Of a stretch of 64,000 bases of DNA, positions 57,297 to 64,000 are shown in pieces. The position numbers and the translations under genes were made by a program. The DNA is from Hyphomicrobiales bacterium (GTDB lineage Bacteria; Pseudomonadota; Alphaproteobacteria; Rhizobiales; Xanthobacteraceae). Under the pieces are notes generated by a model. That model saw only the letters and a program-made list of their open reading frames with translations. It had not been told where the DNA came from and did not search any database. Position 1 is the stretch's first letter. Each line of letters begins with the position of its first letter. Location of the stretch: NCBI GenBank assembly GCA_017305665.1, contig JAFKKH010000019.1:62001-126000 (forward strand). The letters run 5' to 3'.

Positions 57297-59007
57297 AACA
57301 CTGCTTCTCGTGCGCCCCGCCGGGGTGGGTGAGCGCGCCGTTGACGGCCGGTCCAACCTGCTGGGCATATTTCCAGAGCGCGCCGGACGTGTAGTTGGTC
57401 GTCCGGGGCCGCCATTTGGTCTTGCGTTCGGTGAGTTCCGCGTCGGTCAACTTTACGTTAAGCGTCCCGGCCACCGCGTCGATTTCGATGATATCGCCGT
57501 CCTGGAGCAGGCCGATCGGCCCTCCAACGGCGGCCTCAGGGCCCACATGGCCGATGCAGAAACCACGGGTCGCACCCGAGAACCGGCCATCGGTAATCAG
57601 GGCCACCTTGCCGCCCATGCCCTGTCCGTAAAGAGCCGCGGTCGTCGCCAGCATCTCCCGCATACCGGGACCGCCCTGCGGTCCCTCGTAACGGATCACC
57701 AGGACCTCGCCTTCGCGATAGGTTTTCTTCTGGACGGCCTCGAACGCGTCTTCCTCGCAGTCGAAGCAGCGGGCCGGACCGCTGAACGTCAGTTTCTCCA
57801 TGCCCGCGACCTTCACGATCGCTCCCTCCGGCGCGAGATTTCCCTTCAGCCCGACCACGCCGCCGGTGACGGTGATCGGTTTGTCCGCCGGACGCACCAC
57901 GTCCTGATGGGGATTCCATTTCACACTCGCCAAGTTCTCGGCGATCGTGCGTCCGGTGACCGTCATGCAGTCGCCGTGCAGATAACCGTGATCCAGCAAG
58001 GTTTTCATCAGAAGCGGTATGCCACCAGCTTCAAACATATCTTTGGCGACATAACGACCGCCCGGCTTCAAATCTGCGACGTACGGTGTCTTTTTGAAGA
58101 TTTCAGCCACGTCGAACAGGTCGAACTTGATGCCGGCCTCGTTGGCGATGGCCGGAAGATGCAGCCCCGCGTTGGTCGATCCACCGGAGGCCGCCACCAC
58201 GGCTGCGGCGTTCTCCAGCGACTTGCGGGTGACGATGTCGCGCGGGCGGATGTTGGACGCAATCAGCTCCATCACCTTCTCGCCGGCCGCCATGCAAAAG
58301 GAATCCCGGATCTCGTAAGGCGCCGGAGCGCCGGCCGAGTACGGCAGCGCGAGCCCGATGGCCTCAGAGACCGTCGCCATGGTGTTGGCGGTGAATTGCG
58401 CGCCGCACGCACCGGCGGAGGGACATGCCACCCGCTCGATCTCGTCAAGATCGGCATCGGACATCTCACCAACCGAATGCTTGCCGACGGCTTCGAACAT
58501 GTCCTGGACCGTGACCTGCTGGCCGCGGAAGTTGCCCGGCAGGATCGAGCCGCCGTAGATGAAGATCGAGGGCACGTTCAGCCGGACCATGGCCATCATC
58601 ATGCCGGGCAGCGACTTGTCGCAGCCCGCAAGGCCGACCAGCGCATCATAGGCGTGGCCGCGTATGGTCAGTTCGACGGAATCGGCGATACACTCGCGCG
58701 ACGGCAGCGAGGAGTACATACCGGCGTGACCCATGGCGATGCCGTCGGTCACCGTGATGGTGCAGAATTCGCGGGGCGTGCCGCCGCCTGCTGAAACACC
58801 CTTCTTGACCGCCTGAGCCTGGCGCATCAGCGAAATATTGCAGGGCGCGGCCTCGTTCCAGCATGACGCGACGCCGACGAATGGCTGGTGAATCTGCTGG
58901 GTCGTCAGACCCATGGCATAGAGATACGAACGATGGGGCGCCCGCTCCGGCCCCTCAGTCACGTGACGGCTTGGCAGTCTGCTCTTGATGCTCGTCTTGG
59001 CGTCCAT
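57283..59007 (-). CDS. ilvD: Dihydroxy-acid dehydratase
   Basis: A 574-residue iron-sulfur dehydratase of valine, leucine and isoleucine synthesis. Cluster cysteines are seen in [24 protein letters not shown] and [28 protein letters not shown] and [19 protein letters not shown] are typical of the C-terminal half. Length is near the family norm (slightly short type). It has 300 bp of upstream DNA without a gene and ends inside the Sel1 gene's start by overlap. Confidence 0.96.
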   Translation of the reverse strand: MDAKTSIKSRLPSRHVTEGPERAPHRSYLYAMGLTTQQIHQPFVGVASCWNEAAPCNISLMRQAQAVKKGVSAGGGTPREFCTITVTDGIAMGHAGMYSSLPSRECIADSVELTIRGHAYDALVGLAGCDKSLPGMMMAMVRLNVPSIFIYGGSILPGNFRGQQVTVQDMFEAVGKHSVGEMSDADLDEIERVACPSAGACGAQFTANTMATVSEAIGLALPYSAGAPAPYEIRDSFCMAAGEKVMELIASNIRPRDIVTRKSLENAAAVVAASGGSTNAGLHLPAIANEAGIKFDLFDVAEIFKKTPYVADLKPGGRYVAKDMFEAGGIPLLMKTLLDHGYLHGDCMTVTGRTIAENLASVKWNPHQDVVRPADKPITVTGGVVGLKGNLAPEGAIVKVAGMEKLTFSGPARCFDCEEDAFEAVQKKTYREGEVLVIRYEGPQGGPGMREMLATTAALYGQGMGGKVALITDGRFSGATRGFCIGHVGPEAAVGGPIGLLQDGDIIEIDAVAGTLNVKLTDAELTERKTKWRPRTTNYTSGALWKYAQQVGPAVNGALTHPGGAHEKQCYADI

Positions 59008-59307
59008 CGCGAACCCGTTCCCCCCGCGGGCACGTTGTGAGACCCGGATACTTCCGGACCAATCGCGAGCGCCGTGGCTTTAGAATGATTTCACGAAGAC
59101 GTGTGGCCAAATAGCGGCATGTCAGGGAGTCACCTGCCCGCAGGGTTAAATGTTGGGCACCTGTGGCGCGAAGGCAACAATCGTGGCCGCCGTGCAACCA
59201 CTTTTTCCGGGCGTCGGCATACGAACGGGGCGGATTTTGACCCGGCCCCATCCGACAATCCGACCAAGGCCCTTGCCGCCATCATCCGCTCGCGCCGGAG
59301 CGCGCAG
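59008..59307. other. Intergenic region upstream of ilvD
   Basis: A 300-bp stretch between the threonine-synthase-like gene and ilvD, both on the minus strand. It presumably holds the ilvD promoter. I see no hairpin-terminator arrangement with a leader peptide rich in Leu/Val/Ile codons, so no attenuator is claimed. No open frame looks real. Confidence 0.4.
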
Positions 59308-60549
59308 CTAGAACTGTGCGTAGTCGATCGGCTTGTGACGATCGAGCGTCCGCGTGACCGGCGGCAACGGATACTTCAATCCCGTCGCGCAATTGAACAG
59401 CATCACCCGATCCGTCTTCGAAACGCGTCCGTCCGCAAGGCTTTCCTTGTAGGCGGCATAGGTGGCCGCACCTTCGGGACACAGCAACAGTCCCTCTTCG
59501 CGCGATACATCGTTCAGCGCAGCCGAAATCTTGGCATCGCTGACGGCGATCGCAAAGCCCTTGCTCTCGCGCACCGCGCGCAGAATGAGAAAATCGCCGA
59601 CCGCCTGCGGCACGCGGATGCCGGATGCGATGGTGTGCGCATCTTCCCAGCGCGGCGCGTGCTCCTCGCCCTTCTCGAAGGCGCGAACCATCGGCGCACA
59701 GCCTTCCGCCTGCACCGCCACCATGCGCGGCCGCTTCGATCCGATGAATCCGATCTTCTCGAGTTCGTCGAATGCCTTCCACATGCCGATCAGGCCGGTG
59801 CCACCACCGGTCGGATAGAAGATCACGTCGGGCACGTCCCAGCCGAGCTGCTCGGCGAGCTCGAGCGCCATCGTCTTCTTGCCTTCGATGCGATACGGCT
59901 CCTTGAGCGTCGAGGTATCGAACCAGCCGACCTTGGCCTTGCCCTCGCCGACGATCTTGCCGCAGTCGTCGATCAGCCCGTTGACGCGATAGACCGTCGC
60001 GCCCTGCAGTTCGATTTCGCTGACATTCACCTCCGGCGTGTCGGCAGGGCAGAAGATCGTGGTCTTGATGCCGCAATGGGTCGCGTAGGCCGCGAGCGCC
60101 GCACCGGCATTGCCGTTAGTCGGCATCGCCATGTGCTTGATGCCGAGCGCCTTCGCCATCGACACCGCCATCACGAGCCCGCGTGCCTTGAACGAGCCGG
60201 TCGGCAGACGTCCCTCGTCCTTGACGATGATCTCGCCACCGTCGATTTTCTTGGCGATGCGCGGTAGCCGGATCAGCGGCGTCATGACCTCGCCGAGACT
60301 GACGATATCGCCGACTTTCCGCACCGGCAGCAGTTCGCGGTAGCGCCAGAGGTCGGCCGGTCGTTGTGCCAGCGCGTCCTTGGTCAACGCCTTCTTCACG
60401 CCGGCGAGGTCGTAGCGCACCAGCAGTGGCTTGCCGGCCTTCGACAGACCGTGGATCTGGTCCGCTTCGTAGCGGTCGCCTTCCATCGCGCATTCGAGAT
60501 GTGTCACAAACGTCGGGCGTTCGGTGGTCAGATTATCGTCGTCCTTCAC
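59308..60549 (-). CDS. Threonine synthase-like PLP enzyme
   Basis: A 413-residue fold-type II PLP enzyme. It starts HLECAMEGDRYEADQ and GKPLLVRYDL, a reduced version of the threonine synthase zinc-ribbon start (one Cys only). The PLP lysine lies in RLPTGSFKARG, and FYPTGGGTGLIGM binds the PLP phosphate. Length and the ending fit threonine synthase of the plant/archaeal type (O-phosphohomoserine to threonine). A classical ThrC may exist elsewhere, so this could be a paralogue or another ammonia-lyase. GTG start with AGG about 8 nt upstream. Confidence 0.82.
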   Translation of the reverse strand: MKDDDNLTTERPTFVTHLECAMEGDRYEADQIHGLSKAGKPLLVRYDLAGVKKALTKDALAQRPADLWRYRELLPVRKVGDIVSLGEVMTPLIRLPRIAKKIDGGEIIVKDEGRLPTGSFKARGLVMAVSMAKALGIKHMAMPTNGNAGAALAAYATHCGIKTTIFCPADTPEVNVSEIELQGATVYRVNGLIDDCGKIVGEGKAKVGWFDTSTLKEPYRIEGKKTMALELAEQLGWDVPDVIFYPTGGGTGLIGMWKAFDELEKIGFIGSKRPRMVAVQAEGCAPMVRAFEKGEEHAPRWEDAHTIASGIRVPQAVGDFLILRAVRESKGFAIAVSDAKISAALNDVSREEGLLLCPEGAATYAAYKESLADGRVSKTDRVMLFNCATGLKYPLPPVTRTLDRHKPIDYAQF

Positions 60550-60567
60550 GAGCGTCGCCTTTTCTTC

Positions 60568-61989
60568 TTACATGTTGAGAACGCGCCCGTAGGCGTCGAG
60601 CACCGCCTCCTTCATCGTCTCCGAGATCGTCGGATGCGGGAAGATGGTGTGGAAGAGTTCTTCCTCCGTCGTTTCGAGGTTCATCGCGACCACGAAGCCT
60701 TGAATGAGTTCGGTGACTTCGGCGCCGACCATGTGCGCGCCGAGCAGTTGCCCGGTCTTCTTGTCGAAGACCACCTTGACCATGCCCTGGTCCTCGCCTT
60801 GCGCGATCGCCTTGCCGTTGCCGACGAACGGGAAGCGGCCGACGCGGATGTCCTTGCCAGCTTCCTTCGCCTTGGCTTCGGTGAGGCCGACGGATGCAAC
60901 CTGGGGATGGCAGTAGGTGCAGCCCGGGATCAGCAGCTTGTCCATGGGGTGCGGATGCATCCCCTTGATGGCCTCGACGCAGATGATGCCCTCATGCTCG
61001 GCCTTGTGCGCGAGCATCGGCGGTCCCGCCACGTCGCCGATGGCATAGATGCCGGCCACATTGGTCTTGCCGTAACCGTCGATGACGATGCAGCCGCGCT
61101 CGGTCTTGACCCCGAGCTTTTCGAGACCAAAGCCCTCGATATTGCCGACCACGCCGACCGCCGAGATGACGCGATCGACAGTCAGCGATTGCGTGCCGCC
61201 CTTGCCGTCGTCGATGGTCGCGGTGACGCTATCGGCCTTCTTGTCGAGCTTGGTCACCTTGGCGCCGGACATGATCTTGATGCCCTGCTTCTCGAACTGT
61301 TTTCGCGCGAAGCCCGCGATCTCCGCGTCTTCCACAGGGAGAATCTGCGGCAACACCTCGACCACGGTCACCTCGGCGCCCATGGTTTTGTAGAACGAGG
61401 CGAACTCGATGCCGATGGCGCCGGAGCCGACCACCAGCAACGACTTCGGCATCTTGTCCGGGTTCATCGCCTCGAAATAGGTCCAGACCAGCTTCTTGTC
61501 CGGCTCGAGCCCCGGCAGCACGCGTGGTCGCGCGCCGGTGGCAACGATAATGTGCCTGGCCTGATAGCTGCCCGGGCCCAGCGCACCCTTCGGCGCTTCA
61601 GCCTGCGACGCCTTGACGGTGAACTTGCCGCCACCATCCAGCGTCGCCTCACCCCAGATGATCGAAATCTTGTTCTTCTTCATCAGGAATTCGACGCCGC
61701 CGTTGAGGCGCTTCACCACGCCGCGCGAGCGCGCGATGACAGCCTTCGGATCGAACGACACGTTCTCCGCCGACAGACCGTAATCCTTGGCGTGCTGCAT
61801 GTAGTGGTAGATCTCGGCCGAGCGCAGCAACGCCTTGGTCGGAATGCAACCCCAGTTGTTGCAGATGCCGCCGAGATACGCCTTCTCGACGATCGCGGTC
61901 TTGAAGCCGAGTTGGGCGGCACGGATCGCGGTGACGTAACCGCCCGGTCCGGAGCCGATCACGACGACGTCGAAGGAGGTATCAGCCAT
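60568..61989 (-). CDS. lpd: Dihydrolipoamide dehydrogenase
   Basis: A 473-residue FAD disulfide oxidoreductase, E3 of pyruvate dehydrogenase. The redox pair is in YLGGICNNWGCIPTKALL, the FAD loop is VVVIGSGPGGYVTAIRAAQLG, the NAD loop is LLVVGSGAIGIEFASFY and the C-terminal His-Glu dyad is in TIFPHPTISETMKE. It is next to pdhC on the minus strand, 51 bp downstream. Confidence 0.95.
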   Translation of the reverse strand: MADTSFDVVVIGSGPGGYVTAIRAAQLGFKTAIVEKAYLGGICNNWGCIPTKALLRSAEIYHYMQHAKDYGLSAENVSFDPKAVIARSRGVVKRLNGGVEFLMKKNKISIIWGEATLDGGGKFTVKASQAEAPKGALGPGSYQARHIIVATGARPRVLPGLEPDKKLVWTYFEAMNPDKMPKSLLVVGSGAIGIEFASFYKTMGAEVTVVEVLPQILPVEDAEIAGFARKQFEKQGIKIMSGAKVTKLDKKADSVTATIDDGKGGTQSLTVDRVISAVGVVGNIEGFGLEKLGVKTERGCIVIDGYGKTNVAGIYAIGDVAGPPMLAHKAEHEGIICVEAIKGMHPHPMDKLLIPGCTYCHPQVASVGLTEAKAKEAGKDIRVGRFPFVGNGKAIAQGEDQGMVKVVFDKKTGQLLGAHMVGAEVTELIQGFVVAMNLETTEEELFHTIFPHPTISETMKEAVLDAYGRVLNM

Positions 61990-62040
61990 GTTTACGCGCT
62001 TCTCTTTCTTCCCTCATCCCCTTGTGGAAGAGGAAAAATA

Positions 62041-63429
62041 TCACACCACCATCATCACAGGATTTTCGATCAGCTTCTTGAACGCCGTGATCAGTTCGGC
62101 ACCGAGCGCGCCGTCGATGGCACGGTGATCGCAGGACAGCGTCACGCTCATCATGGACGCCACCACGATCTGGCCGTTGCGCACCACCGCGCGATCTTCG
62201 CCCGTGCCGACGGCAAGGATCGAGGACTGCGGTGGATTGATGACCGCGGTGAAATCCTTGATGCCGTACATGCCGAGATTCGACACCGACGACGTGCCGC
62301 CCTGATATTCCTGCGGCTTGAGTTTCTTGCCCTTGGCGCGCGCGGCAAGGTCCTTCATCTCGTTGGAGATCGCCGACAGCGACTTGAGTTCGGCCTGTCG
62401 GATGATCGGCGTGATCAGGCCGAACGGCAGCGCCACGGCGACGCCGATGTCGGAATGCTTGTGGCGAAGCATGGCGGCCTCGGTCCACGACACATTCGCT
62501 TCGGGAATCTTCTGCAACGCCAGCGCCATCGCCTTGATGACAAAATCGTTGACCGACAGCTTGTAGACCGGCTTGCCGTCAGCATTCTTGCCTGCCGCTG
62601 CGTTGATCTCCTCGCGGGCTGCATTCAGCTTGCCGAGGTCGCAATCCACCGTGAGGTAGAACGTCGGCATCGAATTCGTCGCAGCGGTCAGGCGCTGCGC
62701 GATGGTTCGGCGCATCGAGTCGTGTGGAATGCTTTCGTAAGCCCCCTCCTCGTACAGCGCGAGGATCTGCTGATCAGACATCGCGGGCGCACCGGTTCCC
62801 GCAACTGTTCCGCCTGAAGCCGCCGCTGCAGGGGCTTTCAATCCCTTGCCTGCCTTCGCGTCAGCAACGTCACGCGCCACGATGCGGCCGTGCGGCCCAG
62901 AGCCCGAAATGCGCGCGAGTTCGATGCCGGCTTCCTTCGCCAACCGCCGTGCGAGCGGCGAGGAGAAGATACGGCTCCCTGACACCGGTTGCTTCAGCGG
63001 AAAAGGATCTTCACCGCCGCGTGCATTTGGCGCCGAGGCCGAAGCCGTCGGCTTTGAAGCGGGCGCGGATGCCACCGCGGGCTCGGGCTTCTTGGGAGCT
63101 TCCGGCTTGCCATCCGTTTTTGCTTCGGCGGGCTTCTCGGCCTTGGAAGGCGCTCCGCCACCGCTCGCCGCCGCCTTTACATCCTCGCCGTCGCCGGCGA
63201 GCACTGCGATCACATTGTTGACCGGCACATCCTGCGTACCCTCGGGCACCAGGATCTTGGCGATGGTGCCTTCGTCCACCGCCTCGACTTCCATCGTGGC
63301 CTTGTCGGTTTCGATCTCGGCGATGACATCGCCGGACTTGACCTTGTCGCCCTCTTTCTTGAGCCACTTGGCGAGGTTGCCCTTTTCCATCGTGGGCGAC
63401 AGCGCGGGCATCAGGATGTTGATCGGCAT
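62041..63429 (-). CDS. pdhC: Pyruvate dehydrogenase E2 (dihydrolipoamide acetyltransferase)
   Basis: A 462-residue E2. One N-terminal lipoyl domain ([17 protein letters not shown], lipoyl Lys in [11 protein letters not shown]), then an Ala/Pro-rich linker, a peripheral subunit-binding domain ([20 protein letters not shown] with [11 protein letters not shown]) and a second linker. The catalytic domain ends with [13 protein letters not shown] (HRxxDG). Length is typical for one-lipoyl alphaproteobacterial E2. It lies downstream of pdhB and a DUF5076 gene. Confidence 0.95.
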   Translation of the reverse strand: MPINILMPALSPTMEKGNLAKWLKKEGDKVKSGDVIAEIETDKATMEVEAVDEGTIAKILVPEGTQDVPVNNVIAVLAGDGEDVKAAASGGGAPSKAEKPAEAKTDGKPEAPKKPEPAVASAPASKPTASASAPNARGGEDPFPLKQPVSGSRIFSSPLARRLAKEAGIELARISGSGPHGRIVARDVADAKAGKGLKAPAAAASGGTVAGTGAPAMSDQQILALYEEGAYESIPHDSMRRTIAQRLTAATNSMPTFYLTVDCDLGKLNAAREEINAAAGKNADGKPVYKLSVNDFVIKAMALALQKIPEANVSWTEAAMLRHKHSDIGVAVALPFGLITPIIRQAELKSLSAISNEMKDLAARAKGKKLKPQEYQGGTSSVSNLGMYGIKDFTAVINPPQSSILAVGTGEDRAVVRNGQIVVASMMSVTLSCDHRAIDGALGAELITAFKKLIENPVMMVV

Positions 63430-63431
63430 CG

Positions 63432-63737
63432 TCAGTGACCTTGTTGCGAACGCGGCACGGTGCTGCCCAAGTCGGTCGGGCGCGCGATTTCAGCTTCAAA
63501 CATTTCGACGATGCGCGTCAGCGCCTCATCCTCTGAGTAGGCGCTTTCACGCCCGTAGGCGCGCGCAGCGTGCCGCGCAATGTCCACGAGCAGCATGCCC
63601 CACATGTCCGGCTCCTCGAATGCGCGCGTAAACGCGATCGACAATCCGCCGTCCAGAACAAACGCGCGCAACACCTCGGTTGCGTCGTCGCGTCCAACGA
63701 CATCCGGGGGTAGCGGCTGCTCCTTCGGATTGCTCAT
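63432..63737 (-). CDS. DUF5076-family protein
   Basis: A 101-residue protein of the small DUF5076 family, encoded between pdhB and pdhC. Marks are [20 protein letters not shown] and [21 protein letters not shown]. It has no signal peptide. Its place inside the pyruvate dehydrogenase operon (5 bp from the pdhB stop, 2 bp before pdhC) suggests a link with the complex. No Shine-Dalgarno stands out, consistent with coupling. Confidence 0.85.
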   Translation of the reverse strand: MSNPKEQPLPPDVVGRDDATEVLRAFVLDGGLSIAFTRAFEEPDMWGMLLVDIARHAARAYGRESAYSEDEALTRIVEMFEAEIARPTDLGSTVPRSQQGH

Positions 63738-63742
63738 CAAGT

Positions 63743-64000
63743 TCACCGATAACAAACGGCTTTCGCCGCCTCGACGACTTCCGCTACCGACGGCAGCGCG
63801 AGCTTCTCGAGATTGGCCGCATACGGCATCGGCACGTCCTTGCCCGAGACGCGCGCGACCGGCGCATCGAGATAGTCGAAGGCATGCTCCATCAGCCGCG
63901 CCGCGACCTCCGCGCCGACGCCAGACTGCTGCCAACCCTCTTCGACCACCACCGCGCGCCCGGTCTTCTGCACCGACGCCACGATGCTCTCGGTATCCAT
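63743..64000 (-). CDS. pdhB: Pyruvate dehydrogenase E1 beta subunit, C-terminal part (cut by window edge)
   Basis: The last 86 codons of the E1 beta subunit: [50 protein letters not shown] and [16 protein letters not shown], all typical of the C-terminal domain of PdhB. The ATG visible at 64000 is internal; the gene start lies to the right of the window. It precedes DUF5076, pdhC and lpd in one operon. Confidence 0.93.
   Translation of the reverse strand: MDTESIVASVQKTGRAVVVEEGWQQSGVGAEVAARLMEHAFDYLDAPVARVSGKDVPMPYAANLEKLALPSVAEVVEAAKAVCYR

Noticed and set aside
59008-59307. Attenuator or riboswitch before ilvD
   Set aside because: No leader peptide with Leu/Ile/Val codon runs and no alternative stem pair was found.
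60364-62817. 817-residue plus-strand open frame
   Set aside because: Antisense to lpd and pdhC; His/Arg/Asp-rich composition typical of the complementary frame of G+C-rich genes, no family features.

Overview
The window is a chromosomal segment of a high-G+C alphaproteobacterium. Protein sequences and gene order (gyrA/marC/ssb/omp/uvrA; tat-scp-nagZ-SPOR-argS; serS...surE-pcm-M23; yajC-secDF; pdhB-pdhC-lpd) point to the order Hyphomicrobiales, most likely the Bradyrhizobium/Rhodopseudomonas/Nitrobacter/Afipia group (Nitrobacteraceae). The genus cannot be fixed from the sequence alone. Almost everything is housekeeping. There are no insertion sequences, rRNA operons, CRISPR arrays or phage structural genes.

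Layout. 1-5.9 kb: the end of an unknown gene, a tRNA-Lys(UUU), a double-glycine-leader mini-peptide, a formyltransferase-like protein, two small exported proteins, a RidA-family protein, a DMT transporter, an orphan BrnA-like antitoxin and cysteine synthase. 5.9-10.2 kb (minus strand): queuosine genes tgt and queA, two cyclophilins (cytoplasmic and exported) and coaD. 10.5-19.3 kb: gyrA, marC, ssb, an Omp25/31-type porin-like protein and uvrA; good matches to the alphaproteobacterial LexA box lie upstream of both ssb and uvrA. 19.4-21.7 kb: a lower-G+C three-gene island of unrecognised proteins with HEPN-like R-N-x(3-4)-H motifs and winged-helix-like segments, the best candidate here for an undescribed (possibly defence) system. 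21.9-27.3 kb: small lineage genes (zinc-ribbon mini-protein, two GNAT paralogues around a TPR protein, DUF2853, DUF3597, DUF2189, DUF1127).

27.4-34.5 kb: trmFO, a kinase-like protein fused to an AMP-binding_C-like tail, then on the minus strand yajC-secD-secF-Mth938-squalene-synthase-like. The last two resemble the human complex I assembly factors NDUFAF3 and NDUFAF6. 34.5-44.3 kb: DUF815 ATPase, a degenerate LytM/M23 lipoprotein, pcm, a single-domain receiver and surE. An accessory cluster follows (PilZ, paired secreted paralogues, a second double-glycine peptide, CLC channel), and then serS with an unusual in-frame insertion. 44.4-55.1 kb (minus strand): MFS exporter, tatCBA, scpB, scpA, nagZ, SPOR protein, argS, dgt. 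55.2-64 kb: erpA-like gene and xth on the plus strand, then Sel1 protein, ilvD, a threonine-synthase-like gene, lpd, pdhC, DUF5076 and the end of pdhB on the minus strand.

Functional links visible in the order are: pyruvate dehydrogenase (pdhB/pdhC/lpd); Sec and Tat export; peptidoglycan turnover (nagZ, SPOR, LytM); condensin ScpAB; tRNA modification (tgt/queA, trmFO); and SOS-controlled repair (ssb, uvrA).
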